Below are positions 34,854-43,994 of a DNA stretch of 64,000 nucleotides, one piece after another. The translations under genes were made by a program, and so were the position numbers. This DNA is from JAYZDF01 sp036337945 (GTDB lineage Bacteria > Myxococcota > Kuafuiibacteriia > Kuafuiibacteriales > Kuafuiibacteriaceae). The notes beneath the pieces were generated by a model, which saw only the letters and a program-made list of their open reading frames with translations, was not told where the DNA came from and did no database searches. The stretch lies in assembly GCA_036337945.1 (NCBI GenBank), contig JAYZDF010000104.1, positions 35,267 through 99,266 on the forward strand, read 5' to 3'. How positions within the stretch are numbered: the stretch's first letter is position 1; each line of letters starts with the position of its first letter.

Positions 34854-35954
34854 TTAGGCCTGAAGAACTGTTTCGAGACGATCGACCATTTCGTTAACGC
34901 GCGGGAATCGTCGGCGGGGGTCTTGCTCTAAGGCTTTGAGAATAATTGGGTCCAGCCTTCGATCAATTGCTTTATTCCGCTCTGAGGGCGCTGCAAATTT
35001 TCCAACTGGTAATTCACCCGTAAAAAGTTCGTAAAGAACAACTCCGTATGAAAAGACGTCTGCTCTTTGATCAACTCTGCCTGCATCCTGGCGTTGTTCA
35101 GGCGCCATATAATTGACCGTTCCCATAGAAATACGACTGCCCGTTAAATTCACGTATGAGCGGTCGCAGTACAAAATATCTGCGAGACCAAAATCACATA
35201 TTTTTGCGACTCGTCCGTTTCGCCCTTCGTCAGCCAAGAGCACATTCTCTGGCTTCAAATCACGATGAACTACACCTTTGGTATGTGCGTAGGCCAATCC
35301 CCGACCAATTTGGAGACCGTAGTCAATCGCAAGAGGCACGGTTATCGATTTACGAGACAGCTCCCGACGTAAGGTTGGTCCATCCACGTATTCCATGACA
35401 AAGAACCAGTTAGAACCGATGTTGCCTTGGTCGATAATTCCAACCACATTGGTATGTGCAAGTGCAGCCAAGGCCGCCGCTTCTCTTCGAAATCTCAGAA
35501 TGAATTCGTTCTGAGATACAAGATCACCCGCCATAACCTTTACTGCTACGGGTCTATCGAGAGAAACTTGGCGAGCTCTGTAGACTGTCCCCATGGCACC
35601 GCGACCAAGAACCTTATCGATTTCACATCCGCCAAGTTTTGTACCGGGTGATAAATCCTTATCTTGATTGATACGTGCCCTTTGACGACCAGCCGCGCGT
35701 TCACGACCACGCGCAGGCGCTGCCCGACCTCGTGCGGCGACTGCTCCGCCTGCTGCTGGACCTCGTCCCGCAGCTGCTTGTCGTTCGGCACCTTCAGCGC
35801 CGGCTCCCGCAAGTGCTGGTTTGTTCGAATCGTCGCGTTGGACAATAAACTTATTGCCACAGCGTCTACATTTTACCCTCTGTCCACTGACATAGATGCC
35901 AACGTCGTATTTTGCGTCACAAACTGGACAATGTTGAACGACTTGTCCCTTCAA
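34854..35954 (-). CDS. Zinc-ribbon Ser/Thr protein kinase
   Basis: A 366-residue protein with an N-terminal zinc ribbon (QHCPVCDAKYD...VKCRRCGNKFIV, residues 9-36), an Ala/Gly/Arg-rich linker (about 47-95), and a Hanks-type kinase domain (about 108-365). Kinase motifs: LGRGAMGTVYRA (P-loop), VAVKVM (Lys), HRDLKPENVLL (catalytic loop), ICDFGLAD (Mg binding) and MAPEQ. There is no transmembrane helix, so it is cytoplasmic. The start codon is TTG at 35954, with a G-run eight bases before it inside the end of the cyclase gene. The two genes are separated by one base and are probably coupled. Confidence 0.88.
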   Translation of the reverse strand: MKGQVVQHCPVCDAKYDVGIYVSGQRVKCRRCGNKFIVQRDDSNKPALAGAGAEGAERQAAAGRGPAAGGAVAARGRAAPARGRERAAGRQRARINQDKDLSPGTKLGGCEIDKVLGRGAMGTVYRARQVSLDRPVAVKVMAGDLVSQNEFILRFRREAAALAALAHTNVVGIIDQGNIGSNWFFVMEYVDGPTLRRELSRKSITVPLAIDYGLQIGRGLAYAHTKGVVHRDLKPENVLLADEGRNGRVAKICDFGLADILYCDRSYVNLTGSRISMGTVNYMAPEQRQDAGRVDQRADVFSYGVVLYELFTGELPVGKFAAPSERNKAIDRRLDPIILKALEQDPRRRFPRVNEMVDRLETVLQA

Positions 35955-35955
35955 T

Positions 35956-38013
35956 TTATTTCCCCCCCGCCGCGGGAACTGCGCCCGGACGAATCGAAAG
36001 AACTTGGTAAGCTTCTACCCCTTGCTCTTTGCCTTTCACTTTCTTTGTCCCAAGATATTCTACTTCAACGAAATCTCTAATCTCGTTCAAGGTCGCCGCT
36101 GAAATGACGACCTGATCAGGTTCAGCCAACCCGCAGAGTCTGGATGCAGTGTTTACTGTGTCGCCAATGACCGTATACTCTAGACGCTTTTTTGCACCCA
36201 TATATCCTGCAACCAATGGTCCAGAGTTCACACCAACTCCCATGCCAATAGGCAGAAGTCCTTCCTCTACACGCTCTGCGTTAAACTGTCTTATCGCATC
36301 TCGAAAGCCGACCGCTGCAGCGACAGCATTTAGCGTTGGGTTCTCGTCCTGCGAAAGTGTTCCCCAGTGCGCCATAAGCGCATCACCAATATATTTGTCT
36401 ACAACACCGTGGTACTCAAATACGACTTCTACCAGTCGCTCGAAGTAGTCATTGAGCAAATCAACGATATCCTGTGGACCCCCGGCCGCTTCGCTCATTG
36501 CCGTGAACCCGCGAATGTCACAGAACAAAACAGAGGCGGTGACCTCGCGACCACCTTTGACGATGGCTTGACCTTTGTCGTTGACCATCTGCTCCACAAT
36601 ATGAGGAGCGAGAAACCTGGAAAGCTGGTTGCGAGTCTTTGCATCTTCTTCGACCTTCCGAAGAAGTCGAGTGTTTGCAATAGCTACTGCTGCTTGACCA
36701 GCAAGTGACTTGAGAAGCTGCAGGTCCTTTTCAACAAATGCCCCGATGCGTTGTCGTGAATCGAGATGCATTACGCCGTATACAACGTCATTTGCAAGGA
36801 GAGGCACACACATAGCCGAGCGGATGCCCTGGCTAATGATTGACTGAGCAGCTGAAAAGCGAGGATCCAATACAGCATCTGACAAGAGAATTGATGCACG
36901 ATCATTAATCACCTGATTGATGATACTCGTGGAAAGTACGATTTCTTCAGTGGGGTCTGAACCTTCTTTTCGCTTTACAGTATGGGGAACCAAAACACCT
37001 GTTTCAGGTTCAACAAGGAGAATCACGCCATTATCTGCTGGAAGCATCGCAAAAGCCATATCGAGACTTCTCTGTAAAAATACGGAGAAGTCTTGGGAAA
37101 TACCTGTCCGCGAAAGCTCGTAGGCAACACGCAACTTTTCGTAGTCTCGACGTAACGTTTCAACGTCAGAAATTTCGGCCGCAGGGACAAAATCTGCTTC
37201 TTCATCACCTGGCTTGATGGCCGTATGAATATGCGTTGAGCTCGCTGATTCCTGCGGCAAAATAGTGACGAGGTCTTTGGCAGAGGTGGTTGCCGATTTT
37301 ACAGATTGCGGTGCGGCTTTGAAGGTAAGCTTCATTGAGCCAAACAGCAATTCATCGCCATCCTTTAGAATCGTCTCAGAAACGCGACGACTATTGAGAA
37401 AAGTCCCATTAGAGGAATTGAGATCTTTGAGGTGATACTCCGTACCAGTTCGAGTAATCGTTGCGTGATTCTTGGAGACTTCTCGGTCGTGCAGTCTTAT
37501 TGAATTCTTAGGATGACGTCCAATTGTATTCTGCGCATCCAGAATGAACTCAGCATCCACACCTTCGATGCTTTGATAGACAAGTCGGGCGGTTGCTTGC
37601 TCTTCAGGAGATTTCGAAGGCATCACCTTCGGTACCACCGAGCTCCTCCCTGCCTGTTGTCGCAAGGCAGCTTGCGGAGGGCGAGTAGATTCAACAGCAG
37701 AGCCTTTAGCTGTTGGCATAATTGGTGTCACAGCCCGGGCTGCACCCGTCGGATTTATAGGTGCCTGCTGCCCAGATAGAGGGCGTAATCCGACATTGGA
37801 GGGAGTTCTTCTTTGTACCTGCCCCGGTGTGTTAGCGCCCGACGCTGGATGGCCAAAAGCCGCTGCACCAAACGGTTTCCGACAATATTGACAGTAGACA
37901 ATGGCTGTCGCAGGCGGACGGGTGAATTCATTCACCTCGTTACAATGTGGGCAACGGGCTTGCATAAAACTAAAGAACCCTAGGGCTTCGTGCGCGAAGC
38001 TATCACGGGCCAT
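35956..38013 (-). CDS. Zinc-ribbon / FHA / GAF / class III adenylate cyclase
   Basis: A 685-residue multidomain signalling protein. Parts in order: zinc ribbon (RCPHCNEVNEF...VYCQYCRKPFG, about 20-46); a linker; a FHA domain (TIGRHPKNSIRLHDREVSKN ... NSSNGTFLNSRRV, about 160-235); a coiled linker; a GAF domain (about 305-455); and a class III nucleotidyl cyclase (about 480-670) with SVLFCDIRGFTAMSEAAGG and metal-binding Asp residues plus GDALMAHWG. It probably makes cAMP, with FHA and GAF as sensors. Whether the ATG at 38013 or the Met at residue 17 (MQARCPHCNEV) is the start is unclear; the second gives a normal zinc-ribbon start. The kinase follows one base after its stop. Confidence 0.88.
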   Translation of the reverse strand: MARDSFAHEALGFFSFMQARCPHCNEVNEFTRPPATAIVYCQYCRKPFGAAAFGHPASGANTPGQVQRRTPSNVGLRPLSGQQAPINPTGAARAVTPIMPTAKGSAVESTRPPQAALRQQAGRSSVVPKVMPSKSPEEQATARLVYQSIEGVDAEFILDAQNTIGRHPKNSIRLHDREVSKNHATITRTGTEYHLKDLNSSNGTFLNSRRVSETILKDGDELLFGSMKLTFKAAPQSVKSATTSAKDLVTILPQESASSTHIHTAIKPGDEEADFVPAAEISDVETLRRDYEKLRVAYELSRTGISQDFSVFLQRSLDMAFAMLPADNGVILLVEPETGVLVPHTVKRKEGSDPTEEIVLSTSIINQVINDRASILLSDAVLDPRFSAAQSIISQGIRSAMCVPLLANDVVYGVMHLDSRQRIGAFVEKDLQLLKSLAGQAAVAIANTRLLRKVEEDAKTRNQLSRFLAPHIVEQMVNDKGQAIVKGGREVTASVLFCDIRGFTAMSEAAGGPQDIVDLLNDYFERLVEVVFEYHGVVDKYIGDALMAHWGTLSQDENPTLNAVAAAVGFRDAIRQFNAERVEEGLLPIGMGVGVNSGPLVAGYMGAKKRLEYTVIGDTVNTASRLCGLAEPDQVVISAATLNEIRDFVEVEYLGTKKVKGKEQGVEAYQVLSIRPGAVPAAGGK

Positions 38014-38121
38014 GTCTCACGGCTAGTCACTCGATCATGCGAACAAAAATTCTCTGGAGAGGACGCAAATCGCGGCAGAAAGGTTTTCGAGACCCGCCGT
38101 CGATGCTAGAGGTGAGGCGGG

Positions 38122-40695
38122 ATGTCAGTTCCAAATCGGCCACCAGAAAATGCCTTGGTTCGTCCGGGGAAACACTTAGGGGGGTGGTTCGGCCGCTTAG
38201 CAAATTTTACCTTCGGAAATGTGACAGTACCCCAGGAGACGGTGGAGCGATTACGTACTGCATATGCGCAAGGAACGGTGGTGCACGTCATTCGTACGCG
38301 CCGAGTTCTCGATCCGCTTTTCGTGCTTTCGGTTTTGGACCGAATGAATCTGCGCAAGCCAAATTGGATGCACGACCACTATGCAAGTAGTTGCGAAGGC
38401 ACATTAGATTCTTTGCTCAACGAGACCGTTGCAGGATCACCGAGCCTGCTATTTTTGCGTAAGCCTCGTACGCTCACTACAATCAAGTCGAGCTATTCAG
38501 AAAATTACATCGAAGGTTTAGTGGAACTTCAGCTCAAACAGGAGCGGCCAATAATGCTGCTTCCCCAATCTCTCAGCTGGAAACGTACGCCCGGTGGAAT
38601 TCGAAGAAGTTTGATTGATGGAATTTTTGGGGACCGTGAATCACCAGGGCGACTCCGTGAAATGCTGGGCTTCCTTCTCAACCGTTCGGCCGCTCGCTAT
38701 CACGTTGGTGCTCCTATAGACCTCAAAGCATTCTGTGAAAGAGAGGTGGGTAAACCAGTAAAAACGATTGCTCGTAAAATCAGGTGGGCCATTTTGAACC
38801 ATTTGACTCGAGAAGAGGCCATTCGAATCGGTCCCGCATACCGCAGCACCGCAAGAATCAGGCAAACCCTTATTAAAGATCCCGCGATTCAACAATACCT
38901 TAGAGACCGATCGTTAGACGGAGACGACATCGAAATTCTTCAGCAAGAAGCGGATGACATTCTCAAGAATATGGTCGCCGATATGCGACCAAACTATGTC
39001 CGCGTATTCGATGCCCTGCTGACGCGAGTTTGGCGTGATATCTATGATGGGATTTCCGTTGACCGCGATGGGCTAAAGCAAGTCTGGCATGCCGCTCGGC
39101 AAGGTCCCATCGTCTTGGTTCCCAGCCATAAAAGTCACGTCGATTACCTCGTACTTTCTCAAGTATTCTTCCAAGACGGAATGTTACCTGCGCACATCGC
39201 TGCGGGCGAGAACCTCAACATGCCTTTGGTTGGTAAATTTCTGCAAAGGTGTGGCGCTTTTTTTATTCGACGGCGATTTCGAGGCGACAAGCTCTACGCG
39301 CTCATTCTTTCAACTTATGTTCGCCGCCTTTTGAAAGCCGGTCACGCGGTCGAATTTTTCATCGAAGGTGGGCGGAGTCGAACCGGAAAGCAGCTTGCAC
39401 CAAAAATGGGTATGCTTTCTATGTGTGTCGAACCGGTGTTAGACGACTCAATTCGAGACGTATGGTTTGTTCCTGTTTCGATTAGCTACGAAAAAGTGAT
39501 CGAAGCAAAATCGTACGCCAAGGAGCTCGGGGGCGGTAAAAAGCGAAAAGAGAATCTAAAGTCTCTCGTTTCAGCCCGAAAGTTCCTTAGATCGAAGTAC
39601 GGGCGAGTTTATGTCGATTTCGATGAACCGGTTTCACTTCGCACTTTCGCTTCCTCGAGAGGGTTCTCTTTGCCGCGTGATGCCGAGGTTCCCACTTCAG
39701 AGGAAAAAAATGCTCGAAGGAAGTTCATCGCAGATCTCGCAGAGAAAATCGGGCACGGTATAGATAAGGTCACAAGAATCACCTCCACAAGCATGGCGGC
39801 CGCTGCTGTTCTTTCCCACACGCGAAGGGGGATGTCTCAAAAAGAGCTCGTAACAATCGTGACCCTCATGATTCAGCTGCTCAAAGATCTTGATGCGCGA
39901 CTTTCTGACACGCTTCAGCCTGAGTCTGTAGGTGAAGCCGTGGCTGAAACACTGTCGCGATTGGCTGATGATAAATTGCTCAGTATAAGCCATGCAGCAG
40001 ACGACGATGTTATTTACCAAATTGATGATACTGGTCGACGTGCACTAGATTACTACAAGAACAATGCGCTTCATTTCTTTGCTCCTCTGTCTATTGTTGC
40101 TCTAGCAATTTCATCCGTTGAAAGCGAAACACCAACTTTCACCGAGGTTGAAGAGGTTGTTTCGGAACTGTTTACAATTCTACAATTTGAGTTTCATCTC
40201 AGGAATGAGCATGAAACCTATCTCGAGAGAGCTCTAGAAGTGCTTTCCTCTCACCGTCTCATCGAGTACGACAAAGAAGAATCAAAGAGTATAAAAGTCA
40301 CTCGAATCGGAGAACAGCCCATTCTTCAGCTTGCTGGTCTACTGTCCGTCTTCTTTGAGGCATACCGACATACCCTTGAGATGACTCTTATTCTTGACAA
40401 CGGACCAGAACTTGAATCGTCCATCCAGAAAATGGCTCTGCAACAAGGCGAGAAGCTGGTACTCGAGGGCAAAATCAGGCGAGCGGAAGCGATTTCTAAA
40501 CTCACGGTTCAAAACGCTACTCGTATGCTGATTCGAACCAAGATTCTTGAACGAGTCGAAGGCGGCCAACTCTCTTTAGGAGAACAAGGAAAAGAGAGGC
40601 GAGACAAGATGATCGAGCGAATGACAAGCCTTCTTAATACCGTCGACCGACCTTACGCTATATCGGTTCGACCACATCCTGCACAAAATCAATAA
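38122..40695 (+). CDS. plsB: Glycerol-3-phosphate 1-O-acyltransferase (PlsB-like)
   Basis: An 857-residue acyltransferase of PlsB type. The four blocks are clear: HxxxxD as PSHKSHVDYL (His near 336), GAFFIRRRF, FIEGGRSRTGKQLAPKMGML and VPVSISYEKVIE. The C-terminal third resembles PlsB's regulatory region. E. coli PlsB is 807 residues. It transfers an acyl group to the sn-1 position of glycerol-3-phosphate at the inner membrane, the first step in phospholipid synthesis. GAGGCGGG precedes the ATG. Its last 38 bases overlap the convergent alpha/beta hydrolase gene. Confidence 0.9.
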   Translation: MSVPNRPPENALVRPGKHLGGWFGRLANFTFGNVTVPQETVERLRTAYAQGTVVHVIRTRRVLDPLFVLSVLDRMNLRKPNWMHDHYASSCEGTLDSLLNETVAGSPSLLFLRKPRTLTTIKSSYSENYIEGLVELQLKQERPIMLLPQSLSWKRTPGGIRRSLIDGIFGDRESPGRLREMLGFLLNRSAARYHVGAPIDLKAFCEREVGKPVKTIARKIRWAILNHLTREEAIRIGPAYRSTARIRQTLIKDPAIQQYLRDRSLDGDDIEILQQEADDILKNMVADMRPNYVRVFDALLTRVWRDIYDGISVDRDGLKQVWHAARQGPIVLVPSHKSHVDYLVLSQVFFQDGMLPAHIAAGENLNMPLVGKFLQRCGAFFIRRRFRGDKLYALILSTYVRRLLKAGHAVEFFIEGGRSRTGKQLAPKMGMLSMCVEPVLDDSIRDVWFVPVSISYEKVIEAKSYAKELGGGKKRKENLKSLVSARKFLRSKYGRVYVDFDEPVSLRTFASSRGFSLPRDAEVPTSEEKNARRKFIADLAEKIGHGIDKVTRITSTSMAAAAVLSHTRRGMSQKELVTIVTLMIQLLKDLDARLSDTLQPESVGEAVAETLSRLADDKLLSISHAADDDVIYQIDDTGRRALDYYKNNALHFFAPLSIVALAISSVESETPTFTEVEEVVSELFTILQFEFHLRNEHETYLERALEVLSSHRLIEYDKEESKSIKVTRIGEQPILQLAGLLSVFFEAYRHTLEMTLILDNGPELESSIQKMALQQGEKLVLEGKIRRAEAISKLTVQNATRMLIRTKILERVEGGQLSLGEQGKERRDKMIERMTSLLNTVDRPYAISVRPHPAQNQ

Positions 40696-41512
40696 TCTGC
40701 CGAGCCACCCTTCTTGGGTATTCTAAGTGTGGGCTATGCCCAAAATCTTGAGGCGTGCTAAATCTCGTAAGCTCCTGCGGTAAGCAGTGACGGAAAAATG
40801 ACTCGCCTGTTTTAGGTAATATTCCGTCCTCTTTGCCCCATACGCATAAGGTTGGGACAGAGAGTTGGGCAATTTCGTCAGTGGAAAACATGACGGACTC
40901 ATCTAGAGATTCTAGAAGATTACGTACGGTTTCATCTCGAAGTGCGTACTTCACTCCGAGACCAAACATGTGTCGCGTCTTATACTGCTTCGATAAAAGT
41001 CTATCTACAAATTCCAAACAGGCCTCATGATTAGATGGATCAAAAAGTCGGCGAAGAGAGTCCTTCTCTACTTCAGTCATCGGTGCGCCTCCTGGAGAAC
41101 AGGCAATCAGCGCCTTAATGAATCTTGGCCGCATAATCGAATATCTAATCGCCGCTAACCCTCCCAGAGAGTTTCCGTAGAGAATCACGGGTTCAGTAAT
41201 AATCTGATCAAGCGCCTGCTCAACACTCTCGCGAAAAAGGTTCGCGTCTATCGAAATGTTCTTGTGACGACTAAAACCGTGACCAGGAAAATCGACAATC
41301 GTCATCTTTTGAACATGTCTTCGAAGATGCCTAAGTAGAGGTCCGTAGTGAGCGCCCGCTGAGCCTAATCCATGCAGAAGCACAACAGGCAGTTGGTCAC
41401 CGTCACCCTGACGAACCATATAATGAACAGGACCAGCTGACGTATCAACTTTTTTTGAACGATACCCTTTTGCCCAGAGTAAAGTTCGGCTCACATGTGC
41501 TGCCGCTTTCAT
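40658..41512 (-). CDS. Alpha/beta hydrolase
   Basis: A 284-residue alpha/beta hydrolase: oxyanion loop VVLLHGLGSAGAHYG, nucleophile elbow ILYGNSLGGLAAIRYSI, and an Asp region (VWGKEDGILPK) and His (FGHSPHLEYP) near the end, all in the classical order. No signal peptide. The substrate is unknown; lipase- or haloperoxidase-like relatives are common. It lies tail to tail with plsB, with a 38-base overlap. Confidence 0.85.
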   Translation of the reverse strand: MKAAAHVSRTLLWAKGYRSKKVDTSAGPVHYMVRQGDGDQLPVVLLHGLGSAGAHYGPLLRHLRRHVQKMTIVDFPGHGFSRHKNISIDANLFRESVEQALDQIITEPVILYGNSLGGLAAIRYSIMRPRFIKALIACSPGGAPMTEVEKDSLRRLFDPSNHEACLEFVDRLLSKQYKTRHMFGLGVKYALRDETVRNLLESLDESVMFSTDEIAQLSVPTLCVWGKEDGILPKTGESFFRHCLPQELTRFSTPQDFGHSPHLEYPRRVARQIIDFVQDVVEPI

Positions 41513-41577
41513 ACCCTGAAGAGAATAGAGCTAAATAGTCATTTAGTCATCCGACGAAGCGTGAATACGTGAAATAC

Positions 41578-41985
41578 CTAGTCTTCCGAGACAGAGTGAA
41601 GAATTTCGCCGGTGGAACCGTTGATTGATAAGCGTGACCCTTTTTGTACAAACGTGACTGTTGGTCCAGAAATGAACTCAACGCCATCTGGTTTTATCCT
41701 CAAATCGGTACACCCGACGATGCAAGGCTTTTTCAGGTCACGTGACACGATCGCTGCATGGCTCGTCAAACCTCCCGTACCTGTAATGACTCCCGTAGAG
41801 GATTGCATCGCAGGGACATCATCGAGAACAGTCTGAGCTCGAACATATAAAACGTCTTCACCGTTTTCGGAAAATTGAAGAACCTCATCACGATCCAGTA
41901 CTAATAAACCTGTCGCTACGCCGGCCGAGGCAGGTAAGCCCTTAGCAATGGTTTGCTGTAGTTCACTCGAGTGTATCTCACCCAT
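41578..41985 (-). CDS. Free-standing PEP-utilising (phosphohistidine) mobile domain protein
   Basis: A 135-residue protein that is just the swivelling phosphohistidine domain of PPDK, PEP synthase or EI-type enzymes: AKGLPASAGVATGLLVLD, then ITGTGGLTSHAAIVSRDLKK (His of GGxTSHAA is the phosphorylated residue), then GSRLSINGSTGEI. Neither the ATP-grasp nor the PEP-binding TIM-barrel part is adjacent. It could be a remnant of a dikinase gene, or a real stand-alone phosphocarrier or partner of a split enzyme. The ATG at 41985 is chosen; the frame is open to a TTG at 42006. Its TGG-x-TSHAA box is intact, which argues against simple decay. Confidence 0.8.
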   Translation of the reverse strand: MGEIHSSELQQTIAKGLPASAGVATGLLVLDRDEVLQFSENGEDVLYVRAQTVLDDVPAMQSSTGVITGTGGLTSHAAIVSRDLKKPCIVGCTDLRIKPDGVEFISGPTVTFVQKGSRLSINGSTGEILHSVSED

Positions 41986-42051
41986 TACAGCTTTCGTATG
42001 ACACAAATTAACGGGCTTCGAAAGCTCATTTATGCCGAAGCTTAATACGCG

Positions 42052-43137
42052 TTAATGAGCTTCTTGATTCTTACGTTTGAGCGCAGCCCGGTCGATCAAT
42101 TCGCGCAACTCGGCATCTGAAGGCACCCCGCGACTAGAAACAATCCCATTTAGAAAAATGCTTGGAGTACCGCGGACCCCAGCATTCATTCCTTGGGCCA
42201 TATCCTTTCGAACGTTTTCTTCTGCTTGATCAGATTGAAGACATAATTCAAACTTTTCGGAGTTCAGGCCAAGCTCGATAGCTAACTTCGCATAGTCCAC
42301 TTCCACTAGCTTTTCTTGCTTCTCAAATAGTTTGTCATGGAAAGGCCAAAACGCGTTTTGCTGATTTGCACATTCGGAAGCTATCGCCGCCGGCATCGCA
42401 TTTTTATGAAAACTCAGCGGATAGTGCATAAAAACAAGCGAGATTTGTTCACCAAACTTTTTGATCCGTCGTTCGAGGTCATTTGCAGCAAGTCGACAAT
42501 AAGGACACTCAAAATCGCTGAATTCCACAATCGTAACGAGAGAGTTTTTTGCCCCCTTCGAGGGTCGACTTGAGAGGTCAAAATTGAAGGGTAATAAATT
42601 GGGCTCATCTAATAGAAGTTCCACTTTCGCATCAGCATATAAGCGCTCCAACTTCTCTGTGATTATTTCCTTCTGTTTTTCTTGCAGGAGGTACTTCGCA
42701 ATCTCACCCCGAACAACCTCATAGTCTTGGTTAATTCGCGAACGATTGGCTTCGTAGAACCTCTTTACGACATCGGTATCAACTTGTCCCGCCGACTGCC
42801 GGAGCTCATTCATATAATCTTTGTAGGAAAGTGATTTTTCAGCAGCCGCTTTTCGCAAAAGCTCTTCGGAGACAATCGCGTTTAGAGCTTCCATTTCTTT
42901 CTCATAGAAACTGCTCAGAAACTTGTTCTTTGCCCTTCTCATTTCACCACCCGCTTTCGAAATAATCTGACCATAGGAAACCGTCTCGTTTCCCCAGCGA
43001 GCAACGATCTTTTGATGATCAAATCTTCCTATCGTTTGATTTTTTGTCTCAACAGTTTCGCAGGATTTGTTAGAAACAGGTGTCTGATGCGCACACGCAA
43101 AAAACGATACAAGCGTAAGTAAGCCAAGGTTTTTCAC
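42052..43137 (-). CDS. Lipoprotein with SurA-like N-part and DsbA/thioredoxin-like domain
   Basis: A 361-residue lipoprotein (GTG start, VSFFACAH lipobox). The middle part (about 45-165) resembles the helical SurA/PpiC N-domain (RWGNETVSYGQIISKAGGEM, NAIVSEELLRKAAAEKSLS). The C-terminal half (about 190-355) is a DsbA/thioredoxin-like fold with FSDFECPYCRLAANDLE (CPYC near residue 211) and GTPSIFLNG (cis-Pro). It should act on disulfides in the periplasm. Related chaperone-plus-thioredoxin proteins occur in deltaproteobacteria. It ends the dnaJ-exb-tlpA operon on the minus strand. Confidence 0.82.
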   Translation of the reverse strand: MKNLGLLTLVSFFACAHQTPVSNKSCETVETKNQTIGRFDHQKIVARWGNETVSYGQIISKAGGEMRRAKNKFLSSFYEKEMEALNAIVSEELLRKAAAEKSLSYKDYMNELRQSAGQVDTDVVKRFYEANRSRINQDYEVVRGEIAKYLLQEKQKEIITEKLERLYADAKVELLLDEPNLLPFNFDLSSRPSKGAKNSLVTIVEFSDFECPYCRLAANDLERRIKKFGEQISLVFMHYPLSFHKNAMPAAIASECANQQNAFWPFHDKLFEKQEKLVEVDYAKLAIELGLNSEKFELCLQSDQAEENVRKDMAQGMNAGVRGTPSIFLNGIVSSRGVPSDAELRELIDRAALKRKNQEAH

Positions 43138-43158
43138 GTTGACTTCGTCGCATAGGCG

Positions 43159-43983
43159 TCACGGCCTTACAAGCGTAACTAGTAGAAACTTAATTCGGTG
43201 GGCGTCTCCTGGTTGATGACCAAAAAGCGGACGCACCTCACGAACAGGAAACGGCAGTGTTTTCGTTTTGAAGGGAGGAGGGAGTTTAAGCCAGTACTCA
43301 GACACTTGAAGAGGCATATTGAGGACCGTTGAAAGCAAAGGAAGATCCTCGTACTCCACGGAGATACGATCATAATTTTCTCCCCAAGGCGGATCGATGA
43401 ATGCAATATCGGCGGCCGGAATATCTGGGACAAACTCAAGGTCTGCATGGCGAAAATCAATATTTGCTTGTACACGATATATCCTTGCATTGTGTCTTGC
43501 CATTGCGAGTCTCTGTTTGGAGCGTTCAATCGAGACAACCTTACATTCACTGCGAGCAAATCCGATCGAGTTACCTCCAACCCCACAACCCAAGTCGAGA
43601 ATCGTTTGGCCCCTCGCCATCGAACCGATTTCAAGCGCGATGGATTCGGGAGTGAGTGAAAATCGACCCTCTTCGTCCGTCAAAGTCCCTGAACGAAGAA
43701 AACTCTTGGTCTTGTGCCTTCTGGCCACAGCCTCAAGTCTTCGCGCCTCTCTAACCCATGGTCTCGGTATTTTTGGGGAGACTGTGACTTCTAGCGGCGA
43801 ACCCTCAAGTCCTAGACCGCGAAGACGGGCTTGAAGGAGGGCCGCATCCTTTCGAACTAAAGTTGTCGTGGCCGCAAGCCCTCCCTCCAATTTCTGGATT
43901 TCCCATGGATAGTCTCCGAGAAGTTTTTGAAGGGGTAGCCAGCTCGGCAGAGGCCGAATTTCAATCGAGTGAAGGGCGGCCAC
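43159..43983 (-). CDS. SAM-dependent methyltransferase (TGS1-like fold)
   Basis: A 274-residue protein with a Rossmann methyltransferase core: ILDLGCGVGGNSIGFARSE (motif I), VVSIERSKQRLAMARHNARI and AFIDPPWGENYDR. The DPPWG box and the wide loop match the trimethylguanosine-synthase-like methyltransferases (PF09445), which act on RNA bases; the target here is unknown. The N-terminal part (about 1-120) is a different module with paired hydrophobic strands. GTG start at 43983. It lies 11 bases after the TlpA fusion gene. Confidence 0.8.
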   Translation of the reverse strand: MAALHSIEIRPLPSWLPLQKLLGDYPWEIQKLEGGLAATTTLVRKDAALLQARLRGLGLEGSPLEVTVSPKIPRPWVREARRLEAVARRHKTKSFLRSGTLTDEEGRFSLTPESIALEIGSMARGQTILDLGCGVGGNSIGFARSECKVVSIERSKQRLAMARHNARIYRVQANIDFRHADLEFVPDIPAADIAFIDPPWGENYDRISVEYEDLPLLSTVLNMPLQVSEYWLKLPPPFKTKTLPFPVREVRPLFGHQPGDAHRIKFLLVTLVRP

Positions 43984-43994
43984 AGGTTTCCGTC

